A stretch of 64,000 nucleotides of DNA from the NCBI RefSeq assembly GCF_000383595.1, contig NZ_KB911581.1, forward strand, positions 5,116,496 to 5,180,495, given 5' to 3'. The position numbers and the translations under genes are program-made. How positions within the stretch are numbered: position 1 is the stretch's first letter; every line of letters begins with the position of its first letter. Below the pieces are notes generated by a model. It had not been told where the DNA came from. It did not search any database and was given only the letters and a program-made list of their open reading frames with translations. Of this stretch, positions 1-8,960 are shown piece by piece. Origin of the DNA: Streptomyces bottropensis ATCC 25435. Its GTDB lineage: Bacteria > Actinomycetota > Actinomycetes > Streptomycetales > Streptomycetaceae.

Positions 1-1662
1 GACGTGTTCGCCGACGAACTCGGGGATGCGGTCGAAGACGCGGTGGTATGTGGCGAGGTAGTCGCTCTGGTACTCCTCGCTCCACGGGGTGTCCCAGACG
101 GAGTGCAGGCCGGGCTGGGTGTCGGCGCCGTACTCGGACATCATGACCGGCTTGCCGAAGCGCTGGACCCAGCCGCGGAGGTCCTGCTCCAGGTACTGCT
201 CGGCGGTCGCCAGGTCGCCGGTGAACAGGTACCAGCCGTAGTAGCGATTGATGCTCAGCACGTCGAACAGGTCGCCGATACGGTCGTTCTGCGGGGTGGC
301 GAACATGACGGCGGAGTAGGTGAGAGGGCGGGTCGGGTCGAGTTTGCGGGCCAGGTCGACCAGCGGCTCGAAGTACTCGCGGGCGCCGTCCTCGTTGGAG
401 GCGGGCTCGTTGGCGAGGGACCACATCACCACGCTCGGGTGGTTCTTGTCCCGCTCGATCAGCTCCCGCAGGTGCTGGGCGTGGACGTCGCCGGTGACTC
501 CGCCGAAGTTCTCCGGCGCGAAGGTCGGAGTCGGCGCCTGGCCGGTGAGACCGCCCATGACGCCCAGGTTGAGGCCGACGGCGGCGGTCTCGTCGATGAC
601 GACGATGCCGTGCCGGTCGGCGAAGTCGAGCACCTCCTCCGCGTACGGGTAGTGCGAGGTGCGGAAGGAGTTGGCGCCGGTCCACTCCATGAGCTGGAAG
701 TCGTGGACGAGGTAGGCGTCGTCATGGCCCTTGCCCCGTACGGGGGTGTCCTCGTGCTTGCCGAAACCGGTGAAGTAGAACGGTTCGCCGTTGACGAGGA
801 ACTGGGTGCCCCGCACCTCGACGGTACGGACGCCGAAGGGCTGGGTGTAGCTGTCGACCACTTCTTGCGCACCGGTCTCGCTGTCGCCGACCAGCTCCAC
901 CACGAGGCCGTAGAGGTAGGCGGCGCCAGGCTGCCAGAGGGTGACGTCCTCGATGCGGAACAAGCCCTCGGGTCCGTGGGCCTCGGCCACGATCCGGCCG
1001 GTCTCGTCGACCGCGCGCACCCGGACCACGATCGCGTCGGCGGCCTCACCGGCGATCTCCACCCGGTACTCGACGACGCCGGCCGTGCCGTCCCGCCCGG
1101 TGACGACCGTGACGTCCTCGACGAAGGTCCGTGGCGTGCTGCACAGGCGTACCGGGCGGGCGATGCCCGCGTAGTTGTAGAAGTCGTGGAGATACGACTG
1201 GCGTTCGCGGCCGTCCGGGCCGGTGGTGAGGGTGCCCGGCGGGATCGTCTCGTTCGTCAGCCGGTTGTCGACGCCGACTGTCAGCCGGAACTCGGCGCCG
1301 GGGCGCACGATCCCGGTCAGGTCCGCGTCGAACGGCGTGTAGCCGCCGGTGTGTCGGGCCACCAGCCGGTCGTCCACGTAGACCTGCGCGGCGTGGGTCA
1401 CGGAGCCGAAGCGCAGGACCACCCGCTCGTCCGTCCAGCCGCGCGGTACCCGCGCGTCGCGCTGGTACCAGGCGACGCCGACGTGGTCACGGATCTCCGC
1501 GTCCACGAACAGGTCGTTGTAGCTGGCGGGGACGGGGGCTTCGAGGGGCGGGGTGAGCCGTGACGTCCACGGAGTGGCGCCGGCCCGGGTGTCGAGGGCG
1601 AATCGCCAGAGGCCGTCGAGACTGACGATGTCGCGGGTCGGGCTGGTGCGGGGCGAGAGCAT
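1..1662 (-). CDS. uidA: Beta-glucuronidase, GH2 (C-terminus outside window)
   Basis: Hydrolyses beta-D-glucuronides. About 553 residues are visible; the C-terminal end lies beyond the left edge (E. coli GUS is about 603 aa). The N-terminus (SPRTSPTRDIVSLDGLWRF), the NYAGI region, the acid/base motif ANEP (Glu near 419) and the nucleophile motif MSEYG (Glu near 510) follow the E. coli enzyme closely. The glucuronide-selective N-x-K motif would fall outside the window, so acid-sugar specificity cannot be confirmed here. No signal peptide is evident, so it is probably cytoplasmic. The ATG at 1662 has AGGAG 4 nt upstream. It is the last visible gene of a GH1-SDR-GH2 operon. A different GH2 specificity remains possible. 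Confidence 0.9.
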   Translation of the reverse strand, partial: MLSPRTSPTRDIVSLDGLWRFALDTRAGATPWTSRLTPPLEAPVPASYNDLFVDAEIRDHVGVAWYQRDARVPRGWTDERVVLRFGSVTHAAQVYVDDRLVARHTGGYTPFDADLTGIVRPGAEFRLTVGVDNRLTNETIPPGTLTTGPDGRERQSYLHDFYNYAGIARPVRLCSTPRTFVEDVTVVTGRDGTAGVVEYRVEIAGEAADAIVVRVRAVDETGRIVAEAHGPEGLFRIEDVTLWQPGAAYLYGLVVELVGDSETGAQEVVDSYTQPFGVRTVEVRGTQFLVNGEPFYFTGFGKHEDTPVRGKGHDDAYLVHDFQLMEWTGANSFRTSHYPYAEEVLDFADRHGIVVIDETAAVGLNLGVMGGLTGQAPTPTFAPENFGGVTGDVHAQHLRELIERDKNHPSVVMWSLANEPASNEDGAREYFEPLVDLARKLDPTRPLTYSAVMFATPQNDRIGDLFDVLSINRYYGWYLFTGDLATAEQYLEQDLRGWVQRFGKPVMMSEYGADTQPGLHSVWDTPWSEEYQSDYLATYHRVFDRIPEFVGEHV

Positions 1663-1729
1663 GGGGCTCCTACGCGTTGTTGCGGGCAGTGGCCCGAGGG
1701 GGACCGGGCGTTGGCGGGGGAGAGGGGGA

Positions 1730-2551
1730 TCAGATCGTTTCGCCGGCGTCGGCGAGGAGCGTGCTCCCCGTCATGAAGGCCGCGAGATCGCTCGCGCAGA
1801 AGAGCACCACGCGGGCGATGTCGTCGGGGACACCGAGTCGGCCCAGCATGCTCGGCTGCATGACGGACATGAGCGCCTCGGAGTCCAGCGGGACACCGGC
1901 AGCGGTGGCGGCGGCCATGTTCCCCTCGGTCGGCACGTACGTCGGTGCGACGCCCAGGACGCGAATGCCGAGCGGTGCGAATTCGAGGGCGAGTTGCCGG
2001 GTGAGGCCGCGCGCCGCGTGCTTGGAGCCGACGTAGGCGGCGAGCCCGGGGGCCGTCCCCCGGAACCCGGCCGTGGAGACGACGTTGACGATGACGCCCC
2101 CGCTCCCGGCCTCGCGCATCCGGCGTGCGGCCTCCCGGGACCCGAGGAAGACGCCGCGCGTGTTCACGGCGAACACCTCGTCCCAGGTCTTCTCGGACAT
2201 CTCCAGCGCGGGGACGCTGGGGAAGATCCCGGCGTTGTTGACCCAGATGTCGACCCCGCCGAGCTCCCGGACCGCGAGGTCGGCGGCCGCGACGACGCTT
2301 CCTGCGTCGGTGACGTCCACGTGGGCGGCCATCGCGCAGCCCGGGCGGCGGGCGTTGAGGTCCTTGGCGACGGTGATGGCGAGCTCGTGTTCGATGTCGG
2401 CGACGAGCACGTCCGCGCCTGCTTCGGCCATGCGTGCGGCGATGGCCCGGCCCAGTCCCCGGCCCGCGCCGGTCACGACGGCGCGTCGCCCGGACAGCGA
2501 GATGAGGTCGGTCAGGGATCGGGACGAGACGTCGGGTACGGATACCTGCAC
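1730..2551 (-). CDS. SDR-family NAD(P)-dependent oxidoreductase
   Basis: Classical short-chain dehydrogenase/reductase of 273 aa. It has TGAGRGLG for the dinucleotide, NNAG in strand 4 and the catalytic pair in YVGSK. GTG at 2551 is chosen because GGAAGG lies 7 nt upstream; the frame is open further upstream but runs into the preceding gene. It sits 26 bp after the GH1 gene and 67 bp before the beta-glucuronidase, so it probably oxidises or reduces a sugar or aglycone released by them. The substrate cannot be read from sequence. Confidence 0.88.
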   Translation of the reverse strand: MQVSVPDVSSRSLTDLISLSGRRAVVTGAGRGLGRAIAARMAEAGADVLVADIEHELAITVAKDLNARRPGCAMAAHVDVTDAGSVVAAADLAVRELGGVDIWVNNAGIFPSVPALEMSEKTWDEVFAVNTRGVFLGSREAARRMREAGSGGVIVNVVSTAGFRGTAPGLAAYVGSKHAARGLTRQLALEFAPLGIRVLGVAPTYVPTEGNMAAATAAGVPLDSEALMSVMQPSMLGRLGVPDDIARVVLFCASDLAAFMTGSTLLADAGETI

Positions 2552-2577
2552 GGTGTGTCCTTCCGGTGGGGGTGAGG

Positions 2578-3795
2578 TCAGTTGAGCCCGCGACGGGCGG
2601 TCTCGCCCAGCCAGGCGAGGCTGGGCTTGGGGCGGCGCTCGAAGGTCTCGCGGTCGACCTCGACCAGCCCGAACGTCGGCGCCCAGTGGCCCCACTCGTA
2701 GTTGTCGAGGAGGCTCCAGTGCAGGTAACCGCGTACATCGACGCCGTCACCGTCGGCGATCGCCGCCTGAAGGTGCCGCAACGCCTCGTCGGTGTAGGCG
2801 ATCCGGCGGGTGTCGTCGCGAGTGGCGATGCCGTTCTCGGTGACGAGGATCGGCATGCCGCCGGTGACCTCGGCGGTGTGCCGTACGGCGATGGCCAGGG
2901 CGTCGGGCCGGTAGGCGGTTCCGACGAGTGTGTTGTCGGGGTCCCGCGGGTGGGGCTCGACACCCTCCGGGCCGACCCACTGGCTGGAGTACGACTGCAC
3001 GCCCACGAAGTCGTCGCCGCGTGACCCCTCCAGGTAGAGGTCCTCCCAGATGTACTCCAACTCCCGCTTCCTCTCCTCGGCCCCCGGGCGGGCGACGAAG
3101 GCGCGGTTGGCGACCGTCCAGCCGACCTTGGCGCCGGTGCGCTCGCGCAGCACCTCCCGGACGGCATGGTGCGCCTCGACCAGCCGTTCGCCGATCTTCA
3201 CGTCGGGGGCCGGCGTCCTCGGCCGCGGGCCTTCCTCGTCGACGGTGGGGCTCAGCCACGGGTCGGCCGCGTGCGGGTCGTCCTGCAACGCCCGTGCCAT
3301 GCCGACCATGATCGCCAGCATGTTCGGCTCGTTCATCGTGACAACCCACTCGACGCCGTCGAGGATCGGGGAGACAGCCTCGGCATACGCCCGGAACCGC
3401 TCCACGGCGCGGTCGCCGAGCCAGCCGCCCTCCTGAGCGAACCAGAGCGGGCTGGTGAAGTGGTGCAGGGTCACGACCGGGGTCAGGCCGAGCTCGAAGG
3501 CCGTCTCGATCATGCGCCGGTAGTGGGCTAGTTCCGCCCGCGAGATCATCCCGGGGACCGGCTCGATCCGGGCCCACTCGATGCCGAACCGGTAGGCGTT
3601 GAGGCCGGCGTCGGCCAGCAGTCGCATGTCCTCGCGATACCGGTGGTAGCTGTCGCAGGCGTCACCACTGCGCTCCATGCCCGGCATGTGCCCCTCGTTC
3701 GCCCAGAAGTCGCTGTTGAGGTTGTTGCCTTCGATCTGGTGCGGCGCGGTGGAGGCTCCCCAGAGGAATCCGGGGGCGAATTCGGTCATCGTCAT
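2578..3795 (-). CDS. GH1 family beta-glycosidase
   Basis: 405-aa retaining glycosidase of the beta-glucosidase/beta-galactosidase family. The acid/base motif TMNEP (Glu156) and the nucleophile motif VTENG (Glu320) are intact, and the N-terminus FLWGASTAPHQIEG is the family signature. There is no signal peptide, so the substrate must be imported. The ATG at 3795 has AGGAAGG 9 nt upstream; a second ATG lies two codons in. First gene of the leftward operon and divergent from the rhamnosidase. Likely removes the sugar left after rhamnose trimming. GH1 specificity (glucoside, galactoside, glucuronide) is not resolvable by eye. Confidence 0.92.
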   Translation of the reverse strand: MTMTEFAPGFLWGASTAPHQIEGNNLNSDFWANEGHMPGMERSGDACDSYHRYREDMRLLADAGLNAYRFGIEWARIEPVPGMISRAELAHYRRMIETAFELGLTPVVTLHHFTSPLWFAQEGGWLGDRAVERFRAYAEAVSPILDGVEWVVTMNEPNMLAIMVGMARALQDDPHAADPWLSPTVDEEGPRPRTPAPDVKIGERLVEAHHAVREVLRERTGAKVGWTVANRAFVARPGAEERKRELEYIWEDLYLEGSRGDDFVGVQSYSSQWVGPEGVEPHPRDPDNTLVGTAYRPDALAIAVRHTAEVTGGMPILVTENGIATRDDTRRIAYTDEALRHLQAAIADGDGVDVRGYLHWSLLDNYEWGHWAPTFGLVEVDRETFERRPKPSLAWLGETARRGLN

Positions 3796-4445
3796 CGTTG
3801 ACTGCCTTCCTGAATGCGGGTGGTGACCCTCCGGACGGCGCCGGCGCGGGCGGCGCGGGTCGCACGGCGCGGTGGTCGGCGGCCGCCGCCCGATGAGCGT
3901 GCCGGGCACACCGCCCGGGAAGCGGAGTGCACGCGAGGGCGCTGGGTCGGGCGCCAACTATTACCAGGTGGTTGGTTTTCGGTGGGAACATAGACCCGGC
4001 GTGCAAGGGCGCGAAAGGCTGCCCTTCGACTTCGTTACCGAAGCGTTATCCGAAGCCGGCGGGTGTGTGTGCCGAACGGTCGGCGAGGCAGGGGCCCGGC
4101 GTCATCGGCTCACTCCGCGGCCCTGCCCTGCGGTCTCGGTGCTCCCGACCCCCTCGCCGGCGGGGTCTGGCCGACCGCGGGGCCGCTCGGGCGACGGGGG
4201 TGCGTCGACCTCTTCCGTCGCCGCGCCGATGGCGCCGTTCCGCTCGCCGGATGCGGAGGGTCTACGTCGCGGGCCGAACCCTGTCCGAACCCTGTCCGGC
4301 GTGAGTCATCGACTCCAGGCCATTGTGTTTCGGCCGAAGTTGTTCATAAGCTTTCCACTTGGAAGGTATTGAAACGATTCAATACCCATGGCGGGGAGGA
4401 CCCCCTGCTGCAGCGCGGAGCGCTGACACGAAAGGAATCTGAGCC
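3796..4445. other. Divergent intergenic region with glycosidase promoters
   Basis: 650 bp between two divergently read glycosidase operons. No credible gene is visible. It is less GC-rich near 3960-4050 and 4310-4390, where promoters are expected. A 5-bp-arm hairpin CTTCGTTACCGAAG lies at 4030-4043, and a strong operator lies at 4365-4386 on the rhamnosidase side. Confidence 0.6.
4365..4386. promoter_or_regulatory. LacI-type operator before the rhamnosidase gene
   Basis: Inverted repeat with 9-bp perfect arms GGTATTGAA and TTCAATACC around ACGA. The core TTGAAACGATTCAA, with a central CG, is typical of LacI/GalR-family operators for sugar utilisation. It ends 59 bp before the GTG of the GH78 gene. 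No LacI-family gene is in the window, so the regulator must lie elsewhere, possibly left of the window. Confidence 0.7.
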
Positions 4446-7400
4446 GTGGCCGAGGAGAACAGAACCGCGTTGACCCGCAGACACGTGATCGGCATCATGA
4501 CGGCCGCAGCAGCCGGGGCCTCGCTCCCGCTCGCGGCCGCGCCGTGCGCAGTGGCGGCGAGCGGGGTGGCATCGGGCGGGAACGGTTCATCACCCACGGA
4601 CCTTGAGGTCAACTCCCGGGTCGCACCGCTGGGCACGGAGACCGCGCCGACGTTCAGCTGGGTGCCTCCGGTGGCCAGGCAGACCGCGTACGAGATCCAG
4701 GTCGGCACCGGGCCGGGCAGAGCCGACGTCTGGCGCAGCGGCAGAGTGGCACGCTCCAGCAGCACGGAAGTCACGTACGGGGGCGGTGCGTTGCGGTCGG
4801 AGCAGACGTACTTCTGGCGGGTGCGGACCTGGGACGAGCAAGGTGCACCCGGGCCCTGGAGCGAGCCCGCGACCTGGGAGACCGGCCTGCTGAAGGGCGA
4901 GAAGGACTGGTCGGGCGCACAGTGGATCGGCGGCCGCGAGACGCAGGACCATGACTGGCAGGACCTGACCGCCACCGTCGTCTTCCGTGGCGGCCCCGAC
5001 GCCGCCGGCGGGCTGTCCCTGCTGCTGCGCGCCGAACCCATCGGCAAGACCTGGGGCGAGGGACTCAACTGGACCGTCCGCCAGAGCGGCGACGACATGC
5101 AGCTGGCCATGAGGACCAGCCACTACGCCGGCAACACCTGGGTGGACGACGGCACCTCCGAGCCCGACTGGGGGATCAACCACCACGACCCGCAGAGCGA
5201 GACCAACCCCACCACCGCGGGCACCCGCAGCGTCCCGGTCGGCACGGTCCCCCTGCCCGCCTCGACCGGGCTGACCAAGAGCACTTGGTCGACGAGCGAC
5301 CACACGGTGGTGGTCACGGTGAGCGGGCTCACCGTGACCACCACCGTCAACGGCGTCGAGGTCGACAGCCGTACGCTCACCGGGGACCAGATCCGCCGCC
5401 ACGGCAGCTTCGGCTTCGCCGGCGGCACCTCCGCCACCGTCCGCAGTGTCGAGGTGACCGGCACCGGGGCACCCGACTTCTCCGCCGACCTGACGACGGG
5501 CGCCAACCCGTTCGAGAACGGCATCGGCACCCTCGCCGGCCTGACCTTCCCGCCCAAGAACCCGTACATCCCGTCGAAGAACAGCGTGCTGCCGATCGCC
5601 AACCCGGCCCCCGTGCTGCGCCGTGCGTTCACCCTGCCCCGCGAGCGCCGCATCGCCAAGGCCCGCCTGCACCTGAGCGCCGCGGGCACCGTCACCTTCA
5701 CCGTCAACGGCGACCCGATCACCGTCGACGGCAGGCGGGCGAACCGCGGCCGGACCAACGTGGCCCGGCTGCTCACCGACCAGAGCACCTACGACCGCAC
5801 GGTGCTCTACGACACCTTCGACGTGACCGAACTGCTGCACGTCGGCCGCGAGAACGTCGTCGCCGCCGAACTCGGGCGCGGCTGGTACGGCGTGACCACG
5901 CCCCAGGAGTGGTACTGGCAGCTCGCGCCCTACGTGGGACAGCCCCGTCTGCGCGCGAAGCTCATCGTGACGTACAGCGACGGCTCCCGCACCACGCTCG
6001 TGACGGACGAGGACTGGCTCGTCGCGGACGGGCCCACGACCTTCGACTCGGTGTACTCGGGAGAGAAGTACGATGCCCGGCGTGCGGACCAGCTGGGGGA
6101 GTGGCGCTCGGTCGGCTACCGCACCGGCCGAGACTGGCGCCCGGCCACCGTGCTGATCCCGCCGGGCAGTTGCTCCGGCCCCTCGCCCAAGTACCACGGT
6201 GCGCTGCCCGCCACGACGATTCCCGACGGCTTCAAGCCTGCCGTCCTGCGCTCCCACGAGGCGGAGCCGGTGCTGGTCGACCAGACGCTGCGCCCGGTCT
6301 CGATCACTGAGACGGCCCCCGGCTCGGGGAACTGGGTCCTGGACTACGGCCAGATCCTCACCGGCCTTGTCCGTCTGCAGCTCACTGGCATACGCCCGGA
6401 CAGGGCGGGCCTCACCCTGCGGATCCGCGGGGGCAACCGGATCGTCGGCGGAGACGGCACGACCGCCTCCCCGCTCTCCGTCGAAGAGGAGAACTTCCAG
6501 CACGACGCCAACCTTCAGACGCACTACTACACCCTCGGCAGAGCGTCGACGCAGACCTGGGAGCAGCGGTTCAGCCACTTCGGCTTCCGCTACCTGGAAG
6601 TCATGAACCTGGAGGCGGTCCTCGGACGCGCCCCCGACCTGAAGCGGGACGCGGACCTGCTCACCGTCGGCGTCGCCCGCACCGGCTTCGCCCGCACGGG
6701 CAGCTTCACCACCGACAACGCCCTGCTCAACCGCCTCCAGCGGAACCTGGAGTGGGCCGAGCAGAACAACCTCGTCCAGAAGCCCACCGACACCCCCTCA
6801 CGCGAGAAGAACGGCTGGACCGGCGACGCCATGGCCAGCTCCGAGTCCGAATCCCTCACCTGGGACGTCAACGCCGTCCTCACCAACTGGCTGCGCCACT
6901 TCCCAGACAACCAGATCTCGACCGGCCAGCTGCCCATGTTCGTTCCCATCGCCAAGGGCGGCTACGGCTACGACCGCACCCCCGGCTGGAACGCCGCGTG
7001 GAAGGCGGTCCCCGCCTGGGACTCGGCGTACTTCGTCATCCCGATGGAGCTGTACACGTATTACGGCAACAGCAGCCTGTTCGCCGAGCTGTACGACCAC
7101 CAGGACACGCTCCTGAAGTACTACGAGACCCTCTTCACCCCCGAGAACGACTACCGGTTCGAAGCCTCTCTCGGCGCCTACTCCGGCGCCGAGAGTCCCG
7201 GCAGCAACGCCGTCATCAGCCTCGCCTTCTACATCCACTTCTGCGACTACATGGACGAGGTGGGCCGCAAGGTCGGCCGCTCCCGACGTGCCGCCCACTA
7301 CGCACGGTTGGCGAGCACCCTGCGCAAGGCGTTCATCGCGAACTATTGGGACGCGTCCAAGGGATACTTCACCCAGGGCAGCATCTCCAGCGAGAACACC

Positions 7401-8141
7401 CTGGCCATCGCCTTCGACCTGGTGCCCGGTTCGGACCTGGAGCCGGACGATCCCCGCCACCTCGCCGGCACGAGAACGGTCGAGGAGAACAAGAAGGCCC
7501 TCGCGAAGCTCCTCGCCGACCGGATAGTCGCCGCGGACCAGCACATCCAGAACGACATGTACGGCTCTCGCTACGAGTTCAACATCCTCAGCGAATACGG
7601 CTACACGGACATCGCGCTGAAGGCTGTCACCCAGACCGGCGTGCCCGGCTACGTGCACCAGATCGCCAGGGGTGCCACCTCGCTGTGGGAGCAATGGACC
7701 GACCGCCTCTCGGTGAACCACCACTACCGCTCCAACGTGGCCACCTGGTTCTATCAGAGCCTGGCCGGCATCAGGCCGACCTCGACCGCCTACGAGACGC
7801 TGCGGATCCGGCCGTACATCCCCTCGGTCGCGGTCAACAGCCGTATCCCGAAGGACACTCAGGACACCGCACTGTCACCCGCGACCCTCGACCACGTCGG
7901 CGCCGTCATCGACACCGTGCGCGGCAGGGTGACCTCGCGGTGGCGGCGCCGCGCGGACGGCAGGATCGCTCTCGCGGTGACCGTGCCGTACAACACCGAC
8001 GCGGAGATCTGGGTCCCGACTCAGGGCAAGTCCGTCACCGCACCGCGAGGTGTCACCTTCGTGCGCGACGACACCTCGGGCGGCGCGGCCTACAAGGTCT
8101 ACCGGGCCCGGGCGGGCCGGTACCGCTTCAACGCCGGGTGA
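4446..8141 (+). CDS. Secreted alpha-L-rhamnosidase, GH78
   Basis: 1231-aa enzyme that removes terminal alpha-L-rhamnose from glycosides such as flavonoid rhamnosides. The N-terminus TRRHVIGIM followed by an Ala-rich stretch is a Tat signal. Beta-sandwich domains precede an (alpha/alpha)6-barrel catalytic domain, then a C-terminal beta domain. The catalytic signatures are intact: DTPSREKNGWTGDA (general acid Glu near 787) and GATSLWEQW (general base Glu near 1082). The GTG start at 4446 has AAAGGA upstream. Transcribed alone, with a LacI-type operator just upstream. Export implies extracellular trimming before uptake of the remaining glycoside for the GH1 and GH2 enzymes. Confidence 0.93.
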   Translation: MAEENRTALTRRHVIGIMTAAAAGASLPLAAAPCAVAASGVASGGNGSSPTDLEVNSRVAPLGTETAPTFSWVPPVARQTAYEIQVGTGPGRADVWRSGRVARSSSTEVTYGGGALRSEQTYFWRVRTWDEQGAPGPWSEPATWETGLLKGEKDWSGAQWIGGRETQDHDWQDLTATVVFRGGPDAAGGLSLLLRAEPIGKTWGEGLNWTVRQSGDDMQLAMRTSHYAGNTWVDDGTSEPDWGINHHDPQSETNPTTAGTRSVPVGTVPLPASTGLTKSTWSTSDHTVVVTVSGLTVTTTVNGVEVDSRTLTGDQIRRHGSFGFAGGTSATVRSVEVTGTGAPDFSADLTTGANPFENGIGTLAGLTFPPKNPYIPSKNSVLPIANPAPVLRRAFTLPRERRIAKARLHLSAAGTVTFTVNGDPITVDGRRANRGRTNVARLLTDQSTYDRTVLYDTFDVTELLHVGRENVVAAELGRGWYGVTTPQEWYWQLAPYVGQPRLRAKLIVTYSDGSRTTLVTDEDWLVADGPTTFDSVYSGEKYDARRADQLGEWRSVGYRTGRDWRPATVLIPPGSCSGPSPKYHGALPATTIPDGFKPAVLRSHEAEPVLVDQTLRPVSITETAPGSGNWVLDYGQILTGLVRLQLTGIRPDRAGLTLRIRGGNRIVGGDGTTASPLSVEEENFQHDANLQTHYYTLGRASTQTWEQRFSHFGFRYLEVMNLEAVLGRAPDLKRDADLLTVGVARTGFARTGSFTTDNALLNRLQRNLEWAEQNNLVQKPTDTPSREKNGWTGDAMASSESESLTWDVNAVLTNWLRHFPDNQISTGQLPMFVPIAKGGYGYDRTPGWNAAWKAVPAWDSAYFVIPMELYTYYGNSSLFAELYDHQDTLLKYYETLFTPENDYRFEASLGAYSGAESPGSNAVISLAFYIHFCDYMDEVGRKVGRSRRAAHYARLASTLRKAFIANYWDASKGYFTQGSISSENTLAIAFDLVPGSDLEPDDPRHLAGTRTVEENKKALAKLLADRIVAADQHIQNDMYGSRYEFNILSEYGYTDIALKAVTQTGVPGYVHQIARGATSLWEQWTDRLSVNHHYRSNVATWFYQSLAGIRPTSTAYETLRIRPYIPSVAVNSRIPKDTQDTALSPATLDHVGAVIDTVRGRVTSRWRRRADGRIALAVTVPYNTDAEIWVPTQGKSVTAPRGVTFVRDDTSGGAAYKVYRARAGRYRFNAG

Positions 8142-8221
8142 CCCGAACCTGAGGGAGGCGCGCTCGCCGATGGGTCCCGGCGATGCGAGCCGCCGTACGG
8201 CACGGTGATCCTCGGCCGGCA

Positions 8222-8237
8222 AACGAACCGGTTCGTT
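8222..8237. promoter_or_regulatory. TetR operator, perfect palindrome
   Basis: AACGAACCGGTTCGTT is a perfect 16-bp palindrome ending 11 bp before the TetR start codon, so it is an autoregulatory site. Related sites precede the neighbouring MFS gene. Confidence 0.82.
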
Positions 8238-8248
8238 ACGCTGGAGGC

Positions 8249-8800
8249 ATGGCATATGACTCGGCAGCGACCAGAGAACGCATCCTCGCGGCGGCGACTG
8301 CGGAGTTCGCCGCGCACGGGGTCGCCGGTGCCCGGGTGGATCGTATCGCTGCCCAGGCCAAGGCCAACAAGCGTGCCCTCTATGACTACTTCGGAGACAA
8401 GAACAAGCTGTTCGCCGTCGTCGTCGAACGGGTGCTGGCCGACCTGGCCGAGGCCGTTCCGCCCAGCGGCGATCTGCCCGGCTACGCCGAGCGGCTCTTC
8501 GACTACCACCGCGCCCACCCCGAGGCACTCCGGCTGGTCATGTGGGAGGCCTTGGAGATCGGTGAACAGCCCGTCCCGGCCGAGGAGGCCCGCACGCGCC
8601 ACTACCAGGACAAGGTCGACTCAGCCGCGTCCGGCGGACAGGGCGGCGACGCCCGTACCCGCGTGTTCTTCACCCTCGCCCTGGCCGGCTGGAGCATCGC
8701 CATGCCCCAGCTGCGGCGCATGGTCCTCGGGCCCGGCCACAGCCTGGAGGACCTTCGCGGGGAGGTCGCCCGAGCTGTAGCGAGCCTGCCCCGCGAGTGA
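8249..8800 (+). CDS. TetR-family repressor of the adjacent MFS pump
   Basis: 183 aa. The N-terminal helix-turn-helix (RERILAAATAEFAAHGV ... KRALYDYFGDK, about residues 9-55) is followed by a ligand-binding C-domain. ATG at 8249 with GGAGG 2-6 nt upstream is chosen over an upstream in-frame start because the operator covers the upstream region. The same operator sequence occurs before this gene and twice before the MFS gene 160 bp downstream. The simplest reading is a repressor relieved by a pump substrate. Confidence 0.88.
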   Translation: MAYDSAATRERILAAATAEFAAHGVAGARVDRIAAQAKANKRALYDYFGDKNKLFAVVVERVLADLAEAVPPSGDLPGYAERLFDYHRAHPEALRLVMWEALEIGEQPVPAEEARTRHYQDKVDSAASGGQGGDARTRVFFTLALAGWSIAMPQLRRMVLGPGHSLEDLRGEVARAVASLPRE

Positions 8801-8878
8801 GGGAATCGCCGGGCCCGCGACAGGGGCGCCGACGCCGTCGGTAGGGCAGGTTCCGGTCCGCCGGGGCTGGAGGCAGGG

Positions 8879-8946
8879 AACGAACTGGTTCGCTTGACCG
8901 CTTTCGCGCACCGTGCCACGGTAGAGCGAACCATCCAGTTCGTTCG
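8879..8946. promoter_or_regulatory. Two TetR operator variants before the MFS gene
   Basis: 8879-8895 reads AACGAACTGGTTCGCTT, and 8926-8946 carries GCGAAC and GTTCGTTCG half-sites around a 6-bp spacer. Both match the AACGAAC/GTTCGTT half-sites of the perfect palindrome at 8222. They flank the region where the MFS promoter should lie, 14-80 bp before its ATG. Confidence 0.7.
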
Positions 8947-8960
8947 ATTGGAGTCGTGGC

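Noticed and set aside
4..1563. 519-residue open frame on the plus strand
   Set aside because: It is the complement of the beta-glucuronidase gene; composition is low-complexity Gly/Val/Arg and it matches no family.
4590..6578. 662-residue open frame opposite the rhamnosidase
   Set aside because: A high-GC shadow; the plus-strand GH78 frame carries all family motifs.
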